Origin: UMGS1840 sp964537245
GTDB taxonomy: Bacteria > Bacillota > Clostridia > UMGS1840
Assembly: GCA_964537245.1 (NCBI GenBank)
Contig: CAZHZL010000042.1
Coordinates: 1-22,621 of the forward strand
Direction: 5' to 3'
DNA: 22,621 bases
Positions 6,571-15,689 of this stretch are shown in pieces. The position numbers were made by a program, and so were the translations under genes. The notes below the pieces were generated by a model that saw only the letters and a program-made list of their open reading frames with translations, was not told the origin of the DNA and made no database searches. The first letter of the stretch is position 1. The number at the start of each line of letters is the position of its first letter.

Positions 6571-7608
6571 ATGAATTTTTATATAATGTCAAAAGATGTT
6601 GTAGCAGCAAAATGGTTCGACAATAATCTTGAAGTCATAAATGAAGATTTATTACCTTTATATTTAAAGAATACAGGCAATGTTGAAAAATGGCTTGAAA
6701 CAAGAGCAATAGATTGTCATCGAGCAAATTCCAGATTGTTGAAAAAAGCACTCCGTTTATCTGAAAAGGATGATGCTTCAACTGTTTTATCTGTTAATGC
6801 GGCTACAATTACGGATAATTACTGGATAAAACCGTTAGACTCAGATTTAACATATGAAGATGTCAGATTTGATAATGACTATTTTGCGAATCTCGCTCTT
6901 ACAGGAAATTACGACAGCTTTAACAGAGTTGCCAACAGTAAAATATCAAAAACTCCTGAGCTTACCAATATCGGTAGTTTTGAAAAGTGTTGGAAACTTA
7001 GAAAAGGTCAATGGTGGATGTACAAAAAGGCAAGTCATGATGAAATGTTTTCAGAATTGTTTATATATAAACTCGGTGTTGAGCTTGGTTTTAAGATGGC
7101 GGAATATGAACGTGGCAACGGTGTTATCAAAACAAAAGATTTTACAGATAATACCCTTGTAAATTTTGAGCCTGCATTTAACATCCTGGGAGATGATGAA
7201 GATTATATAAAATCAGTTGAAATGCTTAAAAATATTTGTCCGGATGCAGTTGGCGATTATATCAAGATGTTATTCTTAGATACAATCTGCGCAAATCCTG
7301 ACAGACATACTTTCAACTTTGGCGTTTTAAGAGATGCAGATACCGGTGAGATTTTAGGCTTAGCACCAAATTTTGATAACAATATGGCTCTTATATCAAG
7401 AGGTTATCCAAAGAATATCACACGCAAAAACGACTTGCTCATCAAACTTTTCAATGAACTGATGCAACATGATGAAAATCTGAAAAAGTATATTCCTGTT
7501 CTTTCAGAAGATTTAATCAAGACTGTTATTAAATCTGTCGGTATGCGTGTAAAATCAAAAGACATTACTCAGTTCATTATGAACGGATATAATCTAATAG
7601 AAAAATAA
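6571..7608 (+). CDS. HipA-fold (CtkA-like) protein kinase
   Basis: A 345-residue protein of a clostridial HipA-like family. The N-terminal third (LLPLYLKNTGNVEKWLETRAI, then ITDNYWIKP) is the substrate or regulatory part. The kinase part has WWMYKKAS with a candidate ATP lysine (~149-155), an EMFSELFIYKLG helix, the catalytic loop ANPDRHTFNFG (~243-253) and the metal site LAPNFDNN (~269-276). It is distinct from the full HipA at 1933-3189. The ATG lies five bases after a long stem-loop and has no free ribosome binding site; a second in-frame ATG at 6586 has none either. A toxin or regulatory kinase role is likely, and the target is unknown. Its pairing with the XRE gene follows the HipBA logic. 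Confidence 0.8.
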   Translation: MNFYIMSKDVVAAKWFDNNLEVINEDLLPLYLKNTGNVEKWLETRAIDCHRANSRLLKKALRLSEKDDASTVLSVNAATITDNYWIKPLDSDLTYEDVRFDNDYFANLALTGNYDSFNRVANSKISKTPELTNIGSFEKCWKLRKGQWWMYKKASHDEMFSELFIYKLGVELGFKMAEYERGNGVIKTKDFTDNTLVNFEPAFNILGDDEDYIKSVEMLKNICPDAVGDYIKMLFLDTICANPDRHTFNFGVLRDADTGEILGLAPNFDNNMALISRGYPKNITRKNDLLIKLFNELMQHDENLKKYIPVLSEDLIKTVIKSVGMRVKSKDITQFIMNGYNLIEK

Positions 7609-7624
7609 TTGGAGAAATATTTTT

Positions 7625-8044
7625 ATGGGAAATATAAGAAACAACAAAAAAATAATAATTGATTGCAAACCTCTTGGTTGTTACGGTTCGATTCTTACTA
7701 TTACTGATACAGCAATATCATATGAATATAAGGGCTCTTGTGCCGAGTTATCTAATTGGTCATACAAAGCAACTTCTAAAAAATTTGGTTTTGTTTTTGG
7801 AAAAATTGCCGAATTAGTGCAAGAACTTTCTAACCCTGTACCAGATAACATTCCAACGACAATATATGAATTTTTAATTATATGCGACGATGATAGTAAA
7901 TTCACAATAAACAATATAACGAATCACGATATTCTTGATGCTTTGCTAAATGAGATACATAAACTCATTCCACCAGTAGAAGGAATACCATCGGAATTTG
8001 ATTCAATAAAAAATCCTAAAAATAGATTAGAAGATTTAGATTGA
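7625..8044 (+). CDS. Hypothetical protein
   Basis: A 139-residue protein I do not recognise. It is predicted to be a soluble alpha/beta protein with early strands (KKIIIDCKPLGCYGSILTITD, AISYEYKG), a WSYKATSKKFG segment, a helix at ~58-70, a strand pair (IYEFLIICDDDSKFTI) and a C-terminal helix (DALLNEIHKLI). There is no signal peptide, membrane helix or catalytic signature. A GGAG site lies 11 bases before the ATG and it follows the kinase gene by 16 bases, so it is probably co-transcribed. Its codons are AT-rich. It could be a kinase partner or immunity-like protein, but nothing in the sequence proves this. Confidence 0.6.
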   Translation: MGNIRNNKKIIIDCKPLGCYGSILTITDTAISYEYKGSCAELSNWSYKATSKKFGFVFGKIAELVQELSNPVPDNIPTTIYEFLIICDDDSKFTINNITNHDILDALLNEIHKLIPPVEGIPSEFDSIKNPKNRLEDLD

Positions 8045-8184
8045 GATATGGTGAATGAGGTTCGTTTTGAAGATACAGAAGGCGATGACATAGACTAAAA
8101 CAGCTGTCAGAAAGACAGTTTGACGAGCCGAAAGAATAGCTCAAGTGATTAGCTGGGCAAAATAGCACAAAAGGATGAAGTATA
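8045..8184 (+). other. Structured gap before the helicase gene, with a possible 16-codon ORF
   Basis: No promoter is evident here. A tiny frame at 8048-8098 (MVNEVRFEDTEGDDID) lacks a good ribosome binding site. It is followed by the hairpin CTGTC-AGAAA-GACAG and a further GAGC/GCTC pairing. The helicase ribosome binding site AAAAGGATG lies at the end. The region may shape the transcript between the regulatory module and the restriction-like genes. Confidence 0.35.
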
Positions 8185-11100
8185 ATGGGAAAAACAATAG
8201 CATTTAGTGGTTATAGACCGGAGAAATTGCCGGAGAATATAGATCCAATTCAGATTTCATTGAAAAAAGCTGTTGAAGAATGTAGCAACGACGGATATGA
8301 TACATTTCTTTGTGGTATGGCAGATGGCTTTGATACAATGGCGGCACAAATTGTCATTGAATTAAGAGAAAAATATGACATCAATCTTGTTTGTGTAATT
8401 CCTTATGATGATGGACGCAACCACAATGACAGATACAATAAGATTATAGAATATTCGGATGATAAAGTAATTCTTTCGGACAAGTTTAACTATAACAGCT
8501 ATTATGCAAGAAACGAATATATGGTCGATAACTGTGATAAACTCATCTGCTACTATGATGGTAGATATGGCGGCACAGAATACACAGTAGATTACGCAAA
8601 TAAAAAAGGTGTGGAAGTTTTCAACATTTGGGACACAATCACACCTGAACTTCGTATGCCCAAACAGATTGACAACAAGCGTGAAAGAGTTGTAGACGAG
8701 TTTAAAGATGCTTTAAGAAAAGGTTCTAATCTTTCGGTTATTTCTGCATATTTTACAATCTACGCCTATGCAGAACTCAAAAAAGAACTTTCAAGAATAG
8801 ATGGTATGCGGTTTTTGTTCAAAGAACCGACATTTGTAAAGAAAGACGAAGAACTTTTAAGACAATATTACCTCGACCACAAGAGTGAATCTGACATCTC
8901 AGGTAATGAATTCGAAATTCGCCTTAGAAACGAATTAAAGCAAGGTTCAATTGCAAAAGAATGTGCAAAATGGATTTCAGAAAAAGTTGAGATGAAATCT
9001 TTCAGAAAACCAAACGCAGCACAACCAAGAATGATACATATAGACAATCCAAAAGATGCTGTTATGATAAATGGTACTGTTGATTTTACAACAGATGGGC
9101 TTGGTATCACCCCTTCAAACCGTGTTGATAGCAATATGTGTATCTACGGAAAAGAAATGACCTCAAACTTCTTAAAACAGTTCAATGAAATCTGGTCAGA
9201 TGATACTACTGTTGAAGATGTAAAAGCACAAGTTCTGGAACAGATGAAGATTTTGTATAAAGAAAATCCACCGGAGTTCATATACTTCATCACCCTTTAT
9301 AATCTCTTTTATGAAAATTTGAACGAACTAACAGAAGATAATATTATAAAAACAAAGACCGGTTTTAAAGAAACTCTTATTTGGAATAAACTTTATAAAT
9401 TTCAGCAAGATGGTGTTATCGGTGTTATTGACAAAATGGAAAAATGGGGCGGCTGCATCTTGGCAGATTCAGTTGGTCTCGGTAAAACATTTACTGCTCT
9501 TGCTGTAATCAAGTATTACGAACTCAGAAATTCAAGAGTTCTTGTTCTTGCGCCTAAAAAATTGAGAGAAAACTGGACCTTATACACCCAGAATGATACA
9601 AGAAATGTGTTCACAGAAGACAGATTCGGTTATACGGTCTTAAACCATACAGACCTTTCCCGTACAAGCGGTAGTTCAGGAGATGTTAATCTTGCAACAC
9701 TCAACTGGTCGAACTATGACCTTGTTGTTATTGATGAAAGCCATAATTTCAGAAACAATCACCCTGTAAAAGGAAAAACAACACGCTATGAGAAATTAAT
9801 GAACGACATCATCAAGAAAGGTGTTAAGACAAAGGTTTTGATGCTTTCCGCCACACCGGTTAATAACCGAATGAACGATATAAAGAACCAGATTGGGTTC
9901 ATTACAGAGGGTAATAATAATCTGTTTCAGGATGCCGGAGTTCCGAATGTTGAGAACATCTTGAAAAAAGCACAGATGGTATTTAACAAGTGGCAAACAT
10001 TCCCCGAAGAGAAAAGAACATCCGAAGCGTTTGTTGAGATGATGGATTTGGACTACTTCAAACTTCTTGATACCGTCACAATCGCTCGTTCAAGAAAGCA
10101 TATTGAAAAGTATTATGATTTAGCTGAAATAGGTAAATTCCCTGAAAGACTGACACCAAAGAACATATATTCAGACATTGATACACTTGGGGAATTCCCT
10201 AAAATAGAAGATGTTAACAGATTGATTAAAAAACTCACTCTTTGTGTATATTCTCCGCTTGGTTATGTGCTTCCTGAAAAAAGGGCGGCATACAGCAGAA
10301 AATATGACGTAGCAGTTGCAGATGGACAATCTATCTTTAAACAAGTGGATAGAGAACAAAGTCTTGTTGAACTTATGCGTGTGGGCATTTTAAAGAGAAT
10401 GGAAAGCTCCATCTACTCCTTCGCTCTTACTGTTGGCAAAATTATTGAGAAGATTGATTTTACATTAGAAAAAATCGAACAAAACCAGTTTGAAATAGAT
10501 GAAGATTTGTCTATTGATAATATTGACCTTGATGATAATGATTTGGACGATCTCATGCTCGGAAATGCTGTAAAAGTTCTTTTGCAGGATATGGATCTCA
10601 TCCGCTGGAAAGAAGACTTGCTTTCCGACAGAGAAAAACTTTCAAAAATGCTTGAAGAAGCAAAGAAAATTACTCCTGAGCGTGATTCCAAACTTATTGA
10701 CCTCAAAAATCTGATAGATGATAAAATGAAGAATCCTATCAATCCAGGTAATAAGAAAATAATAATCTTTACAGCATTTGCAGATACAGCGGAATATCTT
10801 TATAAAAATCTTTCTGAGATTATGAAAGACAAAGGCAAATATACAGCAATGGTTTCCGGTAGTGGTGATAATAAATCTACACTTCCTATACCAAAGCATC
10901 TGAAAAATCTTGTAAAGATTTCAGATTTGAATACTGTACTTACTTTGTTCTCGCCCAAGTCAAAGGAAAAGAATAAAGTATTCCCTGAGATGCAAGATAC
11001 AATAGATGTACTCATTGCAACAGACTGTATTTCAGAAGGCCAAAATCTGCAAGATTGCGACTTCTTAATAAACTATGACATACACTGGAATCCGGTTAGA

Positions 11101-11910
11101 ATTATACAGAGATTTGGTCGTATAGACCGTCTTGGCAGTAATAACGATTATATCAGATTAGTGAACTTCTGGCCTAATATGGAATTGGATGAATACATAA
11201 ACCTCGGACAAAGAGTTAAAGGCAGAATGGTGCTTTTAGATGTATCTGCAACCGGTGATGATAATGTTATCGACGAACGCAAGGAAAAGAAAGACCTTGA
11301 ATATCGTAAAAAACAGCTTGAAAAGCTCAAAAACGAAGTTGTAGATTTGGAAGATATTGCAGGCAACATCTCCATTACCGACCTTACTTTCAATGATTTT
11401 AAGGTGGATTTAATGGACTATATGAAAACCCACAGAAAAGAACTTGATAAAGCACCTATGGGCATGTATGCTATTGCAGAAATCCCCGACACATTAAAAG
11501 ATACTCTTTCTCCTGGTGTTATATTTACATTAAAACAAGTTGAGGGTAAAGAACAGACAAAGGAACAAAATGCTTTCTACCCTCATTATCTTGCTTATGT
11601 ATCAGAGGATGGAGAAGTTAAGATGAATTTCGTTCATAGTAAAAAGATTCTCGATAACTTCAAGAAACTTTGCAGAGGAAAAACGAATGTCTTAACCGAG
11701 CTTGAGGCAGAATTTAATAAAGCAACGGATGATGGTAGAAATATGGAAATCTATTCAGATTTACTTTCAAATGCCGTAGATAATCTTATTGATAAAAAAC
11801 AGGAAGTTGGTATAGCAAGCCTATTCTCCAAAGGCGGCGGCATAATAGATAATGAAACATTTGATGGAATTGAAGATTTTGAACTTGTAAGTTTCTTAAT
11901 ATTAAAATAA
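8185..11910 (+). CDS. SLOG(DUF1273)-PLD-like-SNF2 helicase fusion
   Basis: A 1241-residue, apparently three-part protein. Residues 1-150 are a DUF1273/YpsA-type SLOG domain (IAFSGYRPEKLP; FLCGMADGFDTMAAQIVIEL; CDKLICYYDGRYGGT), a Rossmann-like fold thought to bind nucleotide-derived ligands. Residues ~165-340 resemble the PLD-like domain of defence helicases (VISAYFTIYAYAELKK; MINGTVDFTTDGLG), but the HxK site reads HID, so it is probably not an active nuclease. From ~395 comes an SNF2-type helicase: ADSVGLGKT (427-435), DESH (517-520), SATPVNN (555-561), ATDCISEGQNLQ (~944) and QRFGRIDRLG (~974). The C-terminal ~250 residues are not recognised. It is the first gene of the restriction-like set, 17 bases before the DUF4391 gene. 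It probably translocates on DNA, with activity gated by the SLOG ligand; that gating is inference. Confidence 0.85.
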   Translation: MGKTIAFSGYRPEKLPENIDPIQISLKKAVEECSNDGYDTFLCGMADGFDTMAAQIVIELREKYDINLVCVIPYDDGRNHNDRYNKIIEYSDDKVILSDKFNYNSYYARNEYMVDNCDKLICYYDGRYGGTEYTVDYANKKGVEVFNIWDTITPELRMPKQIDNKRERVVDEFKDALRKGSNLSVISAYFTIYAYAELKKELSRIDGMRFLFKEPTFVKKDEELLRQYYLDHKSESDISGNEFEIRLRNELKQGSIAKECAKWISEKVEMKSFRKPNAAQPRMIHIDNPKDAVMINGTVDFTTDGLGITPSNRVDSNMCIYGKEMTSNFLKQFNEIWSDDTTVEDVKAQVLEQMKILYKENPPEFIYFITLYNLFYENLNELTEDNIIKTKTGFKETLIWNKLYKFQQDGVIGVIDKMEKWGGCILADSVGLGKTFTALAVIKYYELRNSRVLVLAPKKLRENWTLYTQNDTRNVFTEDRFGYTVLNHTDLSRTSGSSGDVNLATLNWSNYDLVVIDESHNFRNNHPVKGKTTRYEKLMNDIIKKGVKTKVLMLSATPVNNRMNDIKNQIGFITEGNNNLFQDAGVPNVENILKKAQMVFNKWQTFPEEKRTSEAFVEMMDLDYFKLLDTVTIARSRKHIEKYYDLAEIGKFPERLTPKNIYSDIDTLGEFPKIEDVNRLIKKLTLCVYSPLGYVLPEKRAAYSRKYDVAVADGQSIFKQVDREQSLVELMRVGILKRMESSIYSFALTVGKIIEKIDFTLEKIEQNQFEIDEDLSIDNIDLDDNDLDDLMLGNAVKVLLQDMDLIRWKEDLLSDREKLSKMLEEAKKITPERDSKLIDLKNLIDDKMKNPINPGNKKIIIFTAFADTAEYLYKNLSEIMKDKGKYTAMVSGSGDNKSTLPIPKHLKNLVKISDLNTVLTLFSPKSKEKNKVFPEMQDTIDVLIATDCISEGQNLQDCDFLINYDIHWNPVRIIQRFGRIDRLGSNNDYIRLVNFWPNMELDEYINLGQRVKGRMVLLDVSATGDDNVIDERKEKKDLEYRKKQLEKLKNEVVDLEDIAGNISITDLTFNDFKVDLMDYMKTHRKELDKAPMGMYAIAEIPDTLKDTLSPGVIFTLKQVEGKEQTKEQNAFYPHYLAYVSEDGEVKMNFVHSKKILDNFKKLCRGKTNVLTELEAEFNKATDDGRNMEIYSDLLSNAVDNLIDKKQEVGIASLFSKGGGIIDNETFDGIEDFELVSFLILK

Positions 11911-11927
11911 AAGGTGGTGATTTGATT

Positions 11928-12626
11928 ATGTTTGGTATAAGTGAAAAATGCTGTTTAAATCAGTTTGTAGCAAAGAAAAACTTCTATACATATTCAGATA
12001 TGTCTTCAAGCGATAAAGACTTGTTTAAGGACAATATTTCAAAGATTACGCTTACATATCAGTTGCAACCAAACAAAATCAACATCTTGCCTTTTAAAGA
12101 TGATGTTAGAGAATATCCGCTTATAAACTTTTTCGATATTGTGGTAGAGAATGATTTTAAAATTAAGCGTATTGCCGAGATTGTAATGAAATCTATTCCG
12201 TACCCGACTGTTATAACATTTTTGTGGGGTGATAAAAAGCAAATCTGGACAGCTCACCAAAGAACAAATTTGAATGACAGCTCCAAAAACACGCTTGAAG
12301 ATTTTGTTTTTACAAAATGGTTAGATGCAGATGATGAAGTTTTTGATATAACAACGCTTAATATGAACAACTTCTACTCCCTCTACTGTGGCATTGTCGA
12401 TAAAATCTCAATTATGAAAGCACAGGAGCTTACGGACAATGTTCAGATTACGGGTGAAGAAGCTCGTAAATTAACATCTAAGATTCAGGAGTTAGATTCT
12501 AAAATTACAATGCTTAAATCAAAAATCAAAAAAGAAACTCAATTTAATAAACGGATGGAAATGAATATTGAAATCAAGAAAATAGAAAAACAAAAGGAAA
12601 TTTTAATTAAAAACAAATATACGTAA
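11928..12626 (+). CDS. DUF4391 protein
   Basis: A 232-residue protein resembling DUF4391: MFGISEKCCLNQFVAKKNFY start, an ITLTYQLQPNKINI strand region, YPLINFFDIV, and PYPTVITFLWGDKKQIWTAHQR. Residues ~165-230 form a long charged coiled coil (LTSKIQELDSKITMLKSKIKK). DUF4391 genes are typically found beside helicase and type III-like methylase genes; the biochemical role is unknown to me. I start it at the ATG at 11928, seven bases after AGGTGGTGA, instead of the in-frame TTG at 11922, which sits too close to that site. The coiled coil suggests a bridging role between the helicase and the other subunits. Confidence 0.78.
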   Translation: MFGISEKCCLNQFVAKKNFYTYSDMSSSDKDLFKDNISKITLTYQLQPNKINILPFKDDVREYPLINFFDIVVENDFKIKRIAEIVMKSIPYPTVITFLWGDKKQIWTAHQRTNLNDSSKNTLEDFVFTKWLDADDEVFDITTLNMNNFYSLYCGIVDKISIMKAQELTDNVQITGEEARKLTSKIQELDSKITMLKSKIKKETQFNKRMEMNIEIKKIEKQKEILIKNKYT

Positions 12627-12640
12627 ATGGAGGCTAAATT

Positions 12641-13132
12641 ATGAAATTTGATGTTAATAAATTTTTAGAAATGTCATCACGAGTGGCATTCGCATTATGT
12701 TTGTTGTGTGGATTCTTGCTATGGGTTCCGTCACATATACTTCCTTTTGATATAATGAATTTTAGAAAAAACTATGGTTTAGTACTTTTTCTTGTATTTG
12801 CTTTTTCTTTGGCAATTATAGTATCATATGTTGTCTGGTGGTTATTATCAATAATTAGCAAAAAGTATAAACGGCACAAAAGAAAATGTAAGATGAATGA
12901 TATATTGAAGAATTTGGATCCACAAGATAAATCATATCTAAACCAATATTTAAAAAAAGGGCAAACATCAGTTTATATGGATATGACAAATCCGGTTCAT
13001 ATTAAATTAAAATCATATGGTGTAATACAACTGCCATCAGGCACAAATTTGGGGATATTGACCACATTTTCCGGATTCATCTCCCCAATGGCAGTTGAAA
13101 TATTGAATAAACATCCTGAATATTTAAAATAA
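12641..13132 (+). CDS. Two-helix membrane protein, SieB-like (superinfection exclusion)
   Basis: A 163-residue protein with two N-terminal membrane helices (~14-30, VAFALCLLCGFLLWV; ~46-72, a long hydrophobic stretch ending VVWWLLSII). A basic stop-transfer segment follows (KKYKRHKRKCK), then a cytoplasmic domain of ~80 residues (ILKNLDPQDKSYLNQYL ... SYGVIQLPSG). The layout and the DPQDKSYL / YGVI pattern resemble the SieB superinfection exclusion family, but I hold that assignment loosely. A GGAGG ribosome binding site is present; it lies 14 bases after DUF4391 and 17 before mod. A membrane protein inside a restriction-like operon is unusual. It could add membrane targeting or an abortive output. 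Confidence 0.62.
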   Translation: MKFDVNKFLEMSSRVAFALCLLCGFLLWVPSHILPFDIMNFRKNYGLVLFLVFAFSLAIIVSYVVWWLLSIISKKYKRHKRKCKMNDILKNLDPQDKSYLNQYLKKGQTSVYMDMTNPVHIKLKSYGVIQLPSGTNLGILTTFSGFISPMAVEILNKHPEYLK

Positions 13133-13149
13133 AACGGAGGAAACTAAAA

Positions 13150-15090
13150 ATGATTGAGACAAAATTAAACGGCACGACGCCTGATATAGCGGAAGAAAAT
13201 ATTGCGAAGCTGAAAGAAATCTTTCCGGATGTATTTTGTGAGGGAAAAGTAGATTTTGAGAAATTACAACAGGTGTTGGGCAATTATGTAGAAGATGCTA
13301 AGGAAAGATACAATTTTTCCTGGAATGGCAAGGGTAAATCATTAAAGCTCGCTCAAAGTCCTTCTACCGGCACTCTGCTTCCGTGTAAGGAAGAAAGCAA
13401 AGATTGGGACACAACAGAAAATCTTTATATTGAAGGCGACAATTTGGAAGTTTTAAAACTCTTGCAGAAATCTTATCACAACAAGATTAAGATGATTTAT
13501 ATAGATCCTCCGTATAATACAGGACACGATTTTGTTTATAAAGATAATTTCAAAGACAATCTGCAAAATTATCTTGAAATCACAGGACAGACTGATGAAG
13601 AAGGCAACAAAATAACAACCAACAGCGAATCAAATGGCAGATACCATACCGATTGGCTTAATATGATGTTTCCAAGACTTAAACTTGCAAGAAATTTGCT
13701 TACAGATGATGGTGTTATTTTCATTAGCATTGATGATAATGAAGCAACTAATCTAAAAAAATCATGTGATGAATTATTCGGAGAAGATAACTTTGTAGCA
13801 ACTTTGATATGGCAGAAAAAAACAGGTGCTTCTGACGCAATAAACATAGCAACTATAACTGAAAACATTTTAGTGTATGCAAAAAAAATATGTGATTTGC
13901 ATTTAACACAAAACGAAAATGCTCACGACAGTAATCGATATAAATACAAAGATGAATATTATAATGAACGAGGAGCTTTTTACTATGATAGCTTAGATCG
14001 TGGTACTTTGGGGTATCACGAAAGTCTAGACTATCCTGTAAAAGCACCCAATGGAATTGAAGTGTATCCTAATGGTAGAAATGAAAAATTAAATGATGGT
14101 TGGCGTTGGAAATGGAGTAAGGAAAAACTTGATTGGGGAATAAAAAATGGGTTTATAGAAATCAAAGAAAATTCTTCAAAAAACTGCGGTTGGGGTGTAT
14201 ATTATAAGATATATGAAAATGTAGATAATGATGGGAATACAATCAAACGCTCATCTCCATATAAAAATATAATACAAGATGTTTTAAATACTCATGCATC
14301 AGCAGAGTCAAAAGACATATTTGGAAGAACGGATTATTTTTCAAATCCGAAGCCTGTAAACTTAATTAAGCACTTTATACATCTTGGAACTAAGAATGAT
14401 GATATTATTCTCGACTTCTTCTCAGGTTCTGCAACAACAGCACATGCTGTAATGCAGTTAAATGCAGAAGATGGTGGAAACAGAAAGTTTATCTGCGTTC
14501 AGTTGCCTGAATCTTGCGACGAAAAGAGTGAAGCGTTTAAAGCAGGTTATAAAAACATTTGTGAAATTGGAAAAGAAAGAATTCGTCGTGCAGGTGAGAA
14601 AATCAAATCTGAAATTGAATCTGCAAATGTTCAGATTACACTTGGCGAAGATGAAAAGAAAGTACCTGACATCGGATTTAAAGTGTTTAAGCTGAACAGT
14701 TCCAACATCAAAAAATGGCAACCTGATTTTGATGAAATAGCAGACTATATCTCAAATATGGAAAACAACTTTGTTGATAACAGAACGCAGCTTGATGTTG
14801 TTTATGAGATTATGATCAAGTACGGTCTTGACCTTACATATCCTGTTGAAGAACTCTCGTGCGGTGATACCACCCTCTACTCCATCGGTATGGGTATGCT
14901 TATCATCTGCCTTGCAACGGGCATCGGGGCAGATGTTGCAAAATTCATTTCAGATTACAAAAAAGAAAATGAAATTGACGGTATGCGTGTTGTTTTTGCT
15001 GATGGTTGCTTCGGCGGTAATGACAGCTTGAAAACAAACATCAAAGAGATTCTTAAAGTTGCCGGCGTAGAAGAATTTATTACGATCTAA
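13150..15090 (+). CDS. mod: Type III-like site-specific adenine DNA methyltransferase (Mod)
   Basis: A 646-residue, beta-class N6-adenine methylase. Motif IV (MIYIDPPYNTG, ~117-127) comes before motif I (LDFFSGSATTAHAV, ~421-434), as in type III Mod proteins such as EcoP15I, whose length it matches. RYHTDWLNMMFPRL and DDGVIFISIDDNE are standard Mod segments. The stretch between, about residues 230-400, is the expected target recognition domain, and its codons look more AT-rich than the flanks. It transfers methyl from S-adenosylmethionine to adenine and sets target specificity for Res. The N-terminal ~90 residues and C-terminal ~150 match Mod-type extensions. GGAGG precedes the ATG. Unusually, two other genes separate it from res. 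Confidence 0.92.
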   Translation: MIETKLNGTTPDIAEENIAKLKEIFPDVFCEGKVDFEKLQQVLGNYVEDAKERYNFSWNGKGKSLKLAQSPSTGTLLPCKEESKDWDTTENLYIEGDNLEVLKLLQKSYHNKIKMIYIDPPYNTGHDFVYKDNFKDNLQNYLEITGQTDEEGNKITTNSESNGRYHTDWLNMMFPRLKLARNLLTDDGVIFISIDDNEATNLKKSCDELFGEDNFVATLIWQKKTGASDAINIATITENILVYAKKICDLHLTQNENAHDSNRYKYKDEYYNERGAFYYDSLDRGTLGYHESLDYPVKAPNGIEVYPNGRNEKLNDGWRWKWSKEKLDWGIKNGFIEIKENSSKNCGWGVYYKIYENVDNDGNTIKRSSPYKNIIQDVLNTHASAESKDIFGRTDYFSNPKPVNLIKHFIHLGTKNDDIILDFFSGSATTAHAVMQLNAEDGGNRKFICVQLPESCDEKSEAFKAGYKNICEIGKERIRRAGEKIKSEIESANVQITLGEDEKKVPDIGFKVFKLNSSNIKKWQPDFDEIADYISNMENNFVDNRTQLDVVYEIMIKYGLDLTYPVEELSCGDTTLYSIGMGMLIICLATGIGADVAKFISDYKKENEIDGMRVVFADGCFGGNDSLKTNIKEILKVAGVEEFITI

Positions 15091-15103
15091 GGGGGAAATA
15101 ATA

Positions 15104-15685
15104 ATGAGTATAAATCCAAAAAGAGCAATAGGAAATTGGGACGAAGGCTGGACATTAGATAAACATGTTATATCAAGCGTTGCTATTGGCGAAAATGCTT
15201 GGGGACATATGGAATTTGATACAACACGAACAGAATTAGGAGAACAGGTATTTTTATTAAAAAACAGAAATCGTATATCTGCAATAGAGAATATAATGGA
15301 ATTAATATCGCCGTTTTTAGACGATTGGAAAGTTATAGATGATGTGGATGTTGTTATGCCTGCACCACCAACAAAGAAAAATAGACTTTATCAACCTGCT
15401 TTTGAAATTGCTTATGCAATTGCTGAATATACTAGGAAAAGTTATGTTGATGATGTTTTGGAAAAAACATCTGATGTACAATCCAAAAATTTAGACCGTT
15501 TTAGTAAAGTAGGATTAAAAGGAAGTATTGTTGCAACCAGACCAGCAAAACATAAGCATAACATCTTATTGGTTGATGATTTAATGGGTTCAGGTAGTAC
15601 TTTGAATGAATGCGTTTCTGTATTAAGAGAAGATGAAAATATCGATAAAATATATGTTCTTGTAATGACAAGAACGGGGAGATAA
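15104..15685 (+). CDS. ComF-like phosphoribosyltransferase
   Basis: A 193-residue protein with a type I phosphoribosyltransferase signature. The PRPP loop is NILLVDDLMGSGSTLNECV (~153-171), with the paired acids and glycine/serine/threonine turn intact. Upstream, DVDVVMPAPPTKKNRLYQPAFEIAYAIA (~82-107) and QSKNLDRFSKVGLKG resemble ComF family proteins. ComF itself has four cysteines at the N-terminus; they are absent here. The enzyme family moves phosphoribosyl from PRPP to a base, or works in reverse. The substrate is unknown. It starts 13 bases after mod with a GGGGG site and ends 4 bases before the SLOG gene. Being wedged between mod and res suggests a nucleotide-handling role in the system. 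Codons are TTA/ATA-rich compared with mod and res. Confidence 0.8.
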   Translation: MSINPKRAIGNWDEGWTLDKHVISSVAIGENAWGHMEFDTTRTELGEQVFLLKNRNRISAIENIMELISPFLDDWKVIDDVDVVMPAPPTKKNRLYQPAFEIAYAIAEYTRKSYVDDVLEKTSDVQSKNLDRFSKVGLKGSIVATRPAKHKHNILLVDDLMGSGSTLNECVSVLREDENIDKIYVLVMTRTGR

Positions 15686-15689
15686 TATT

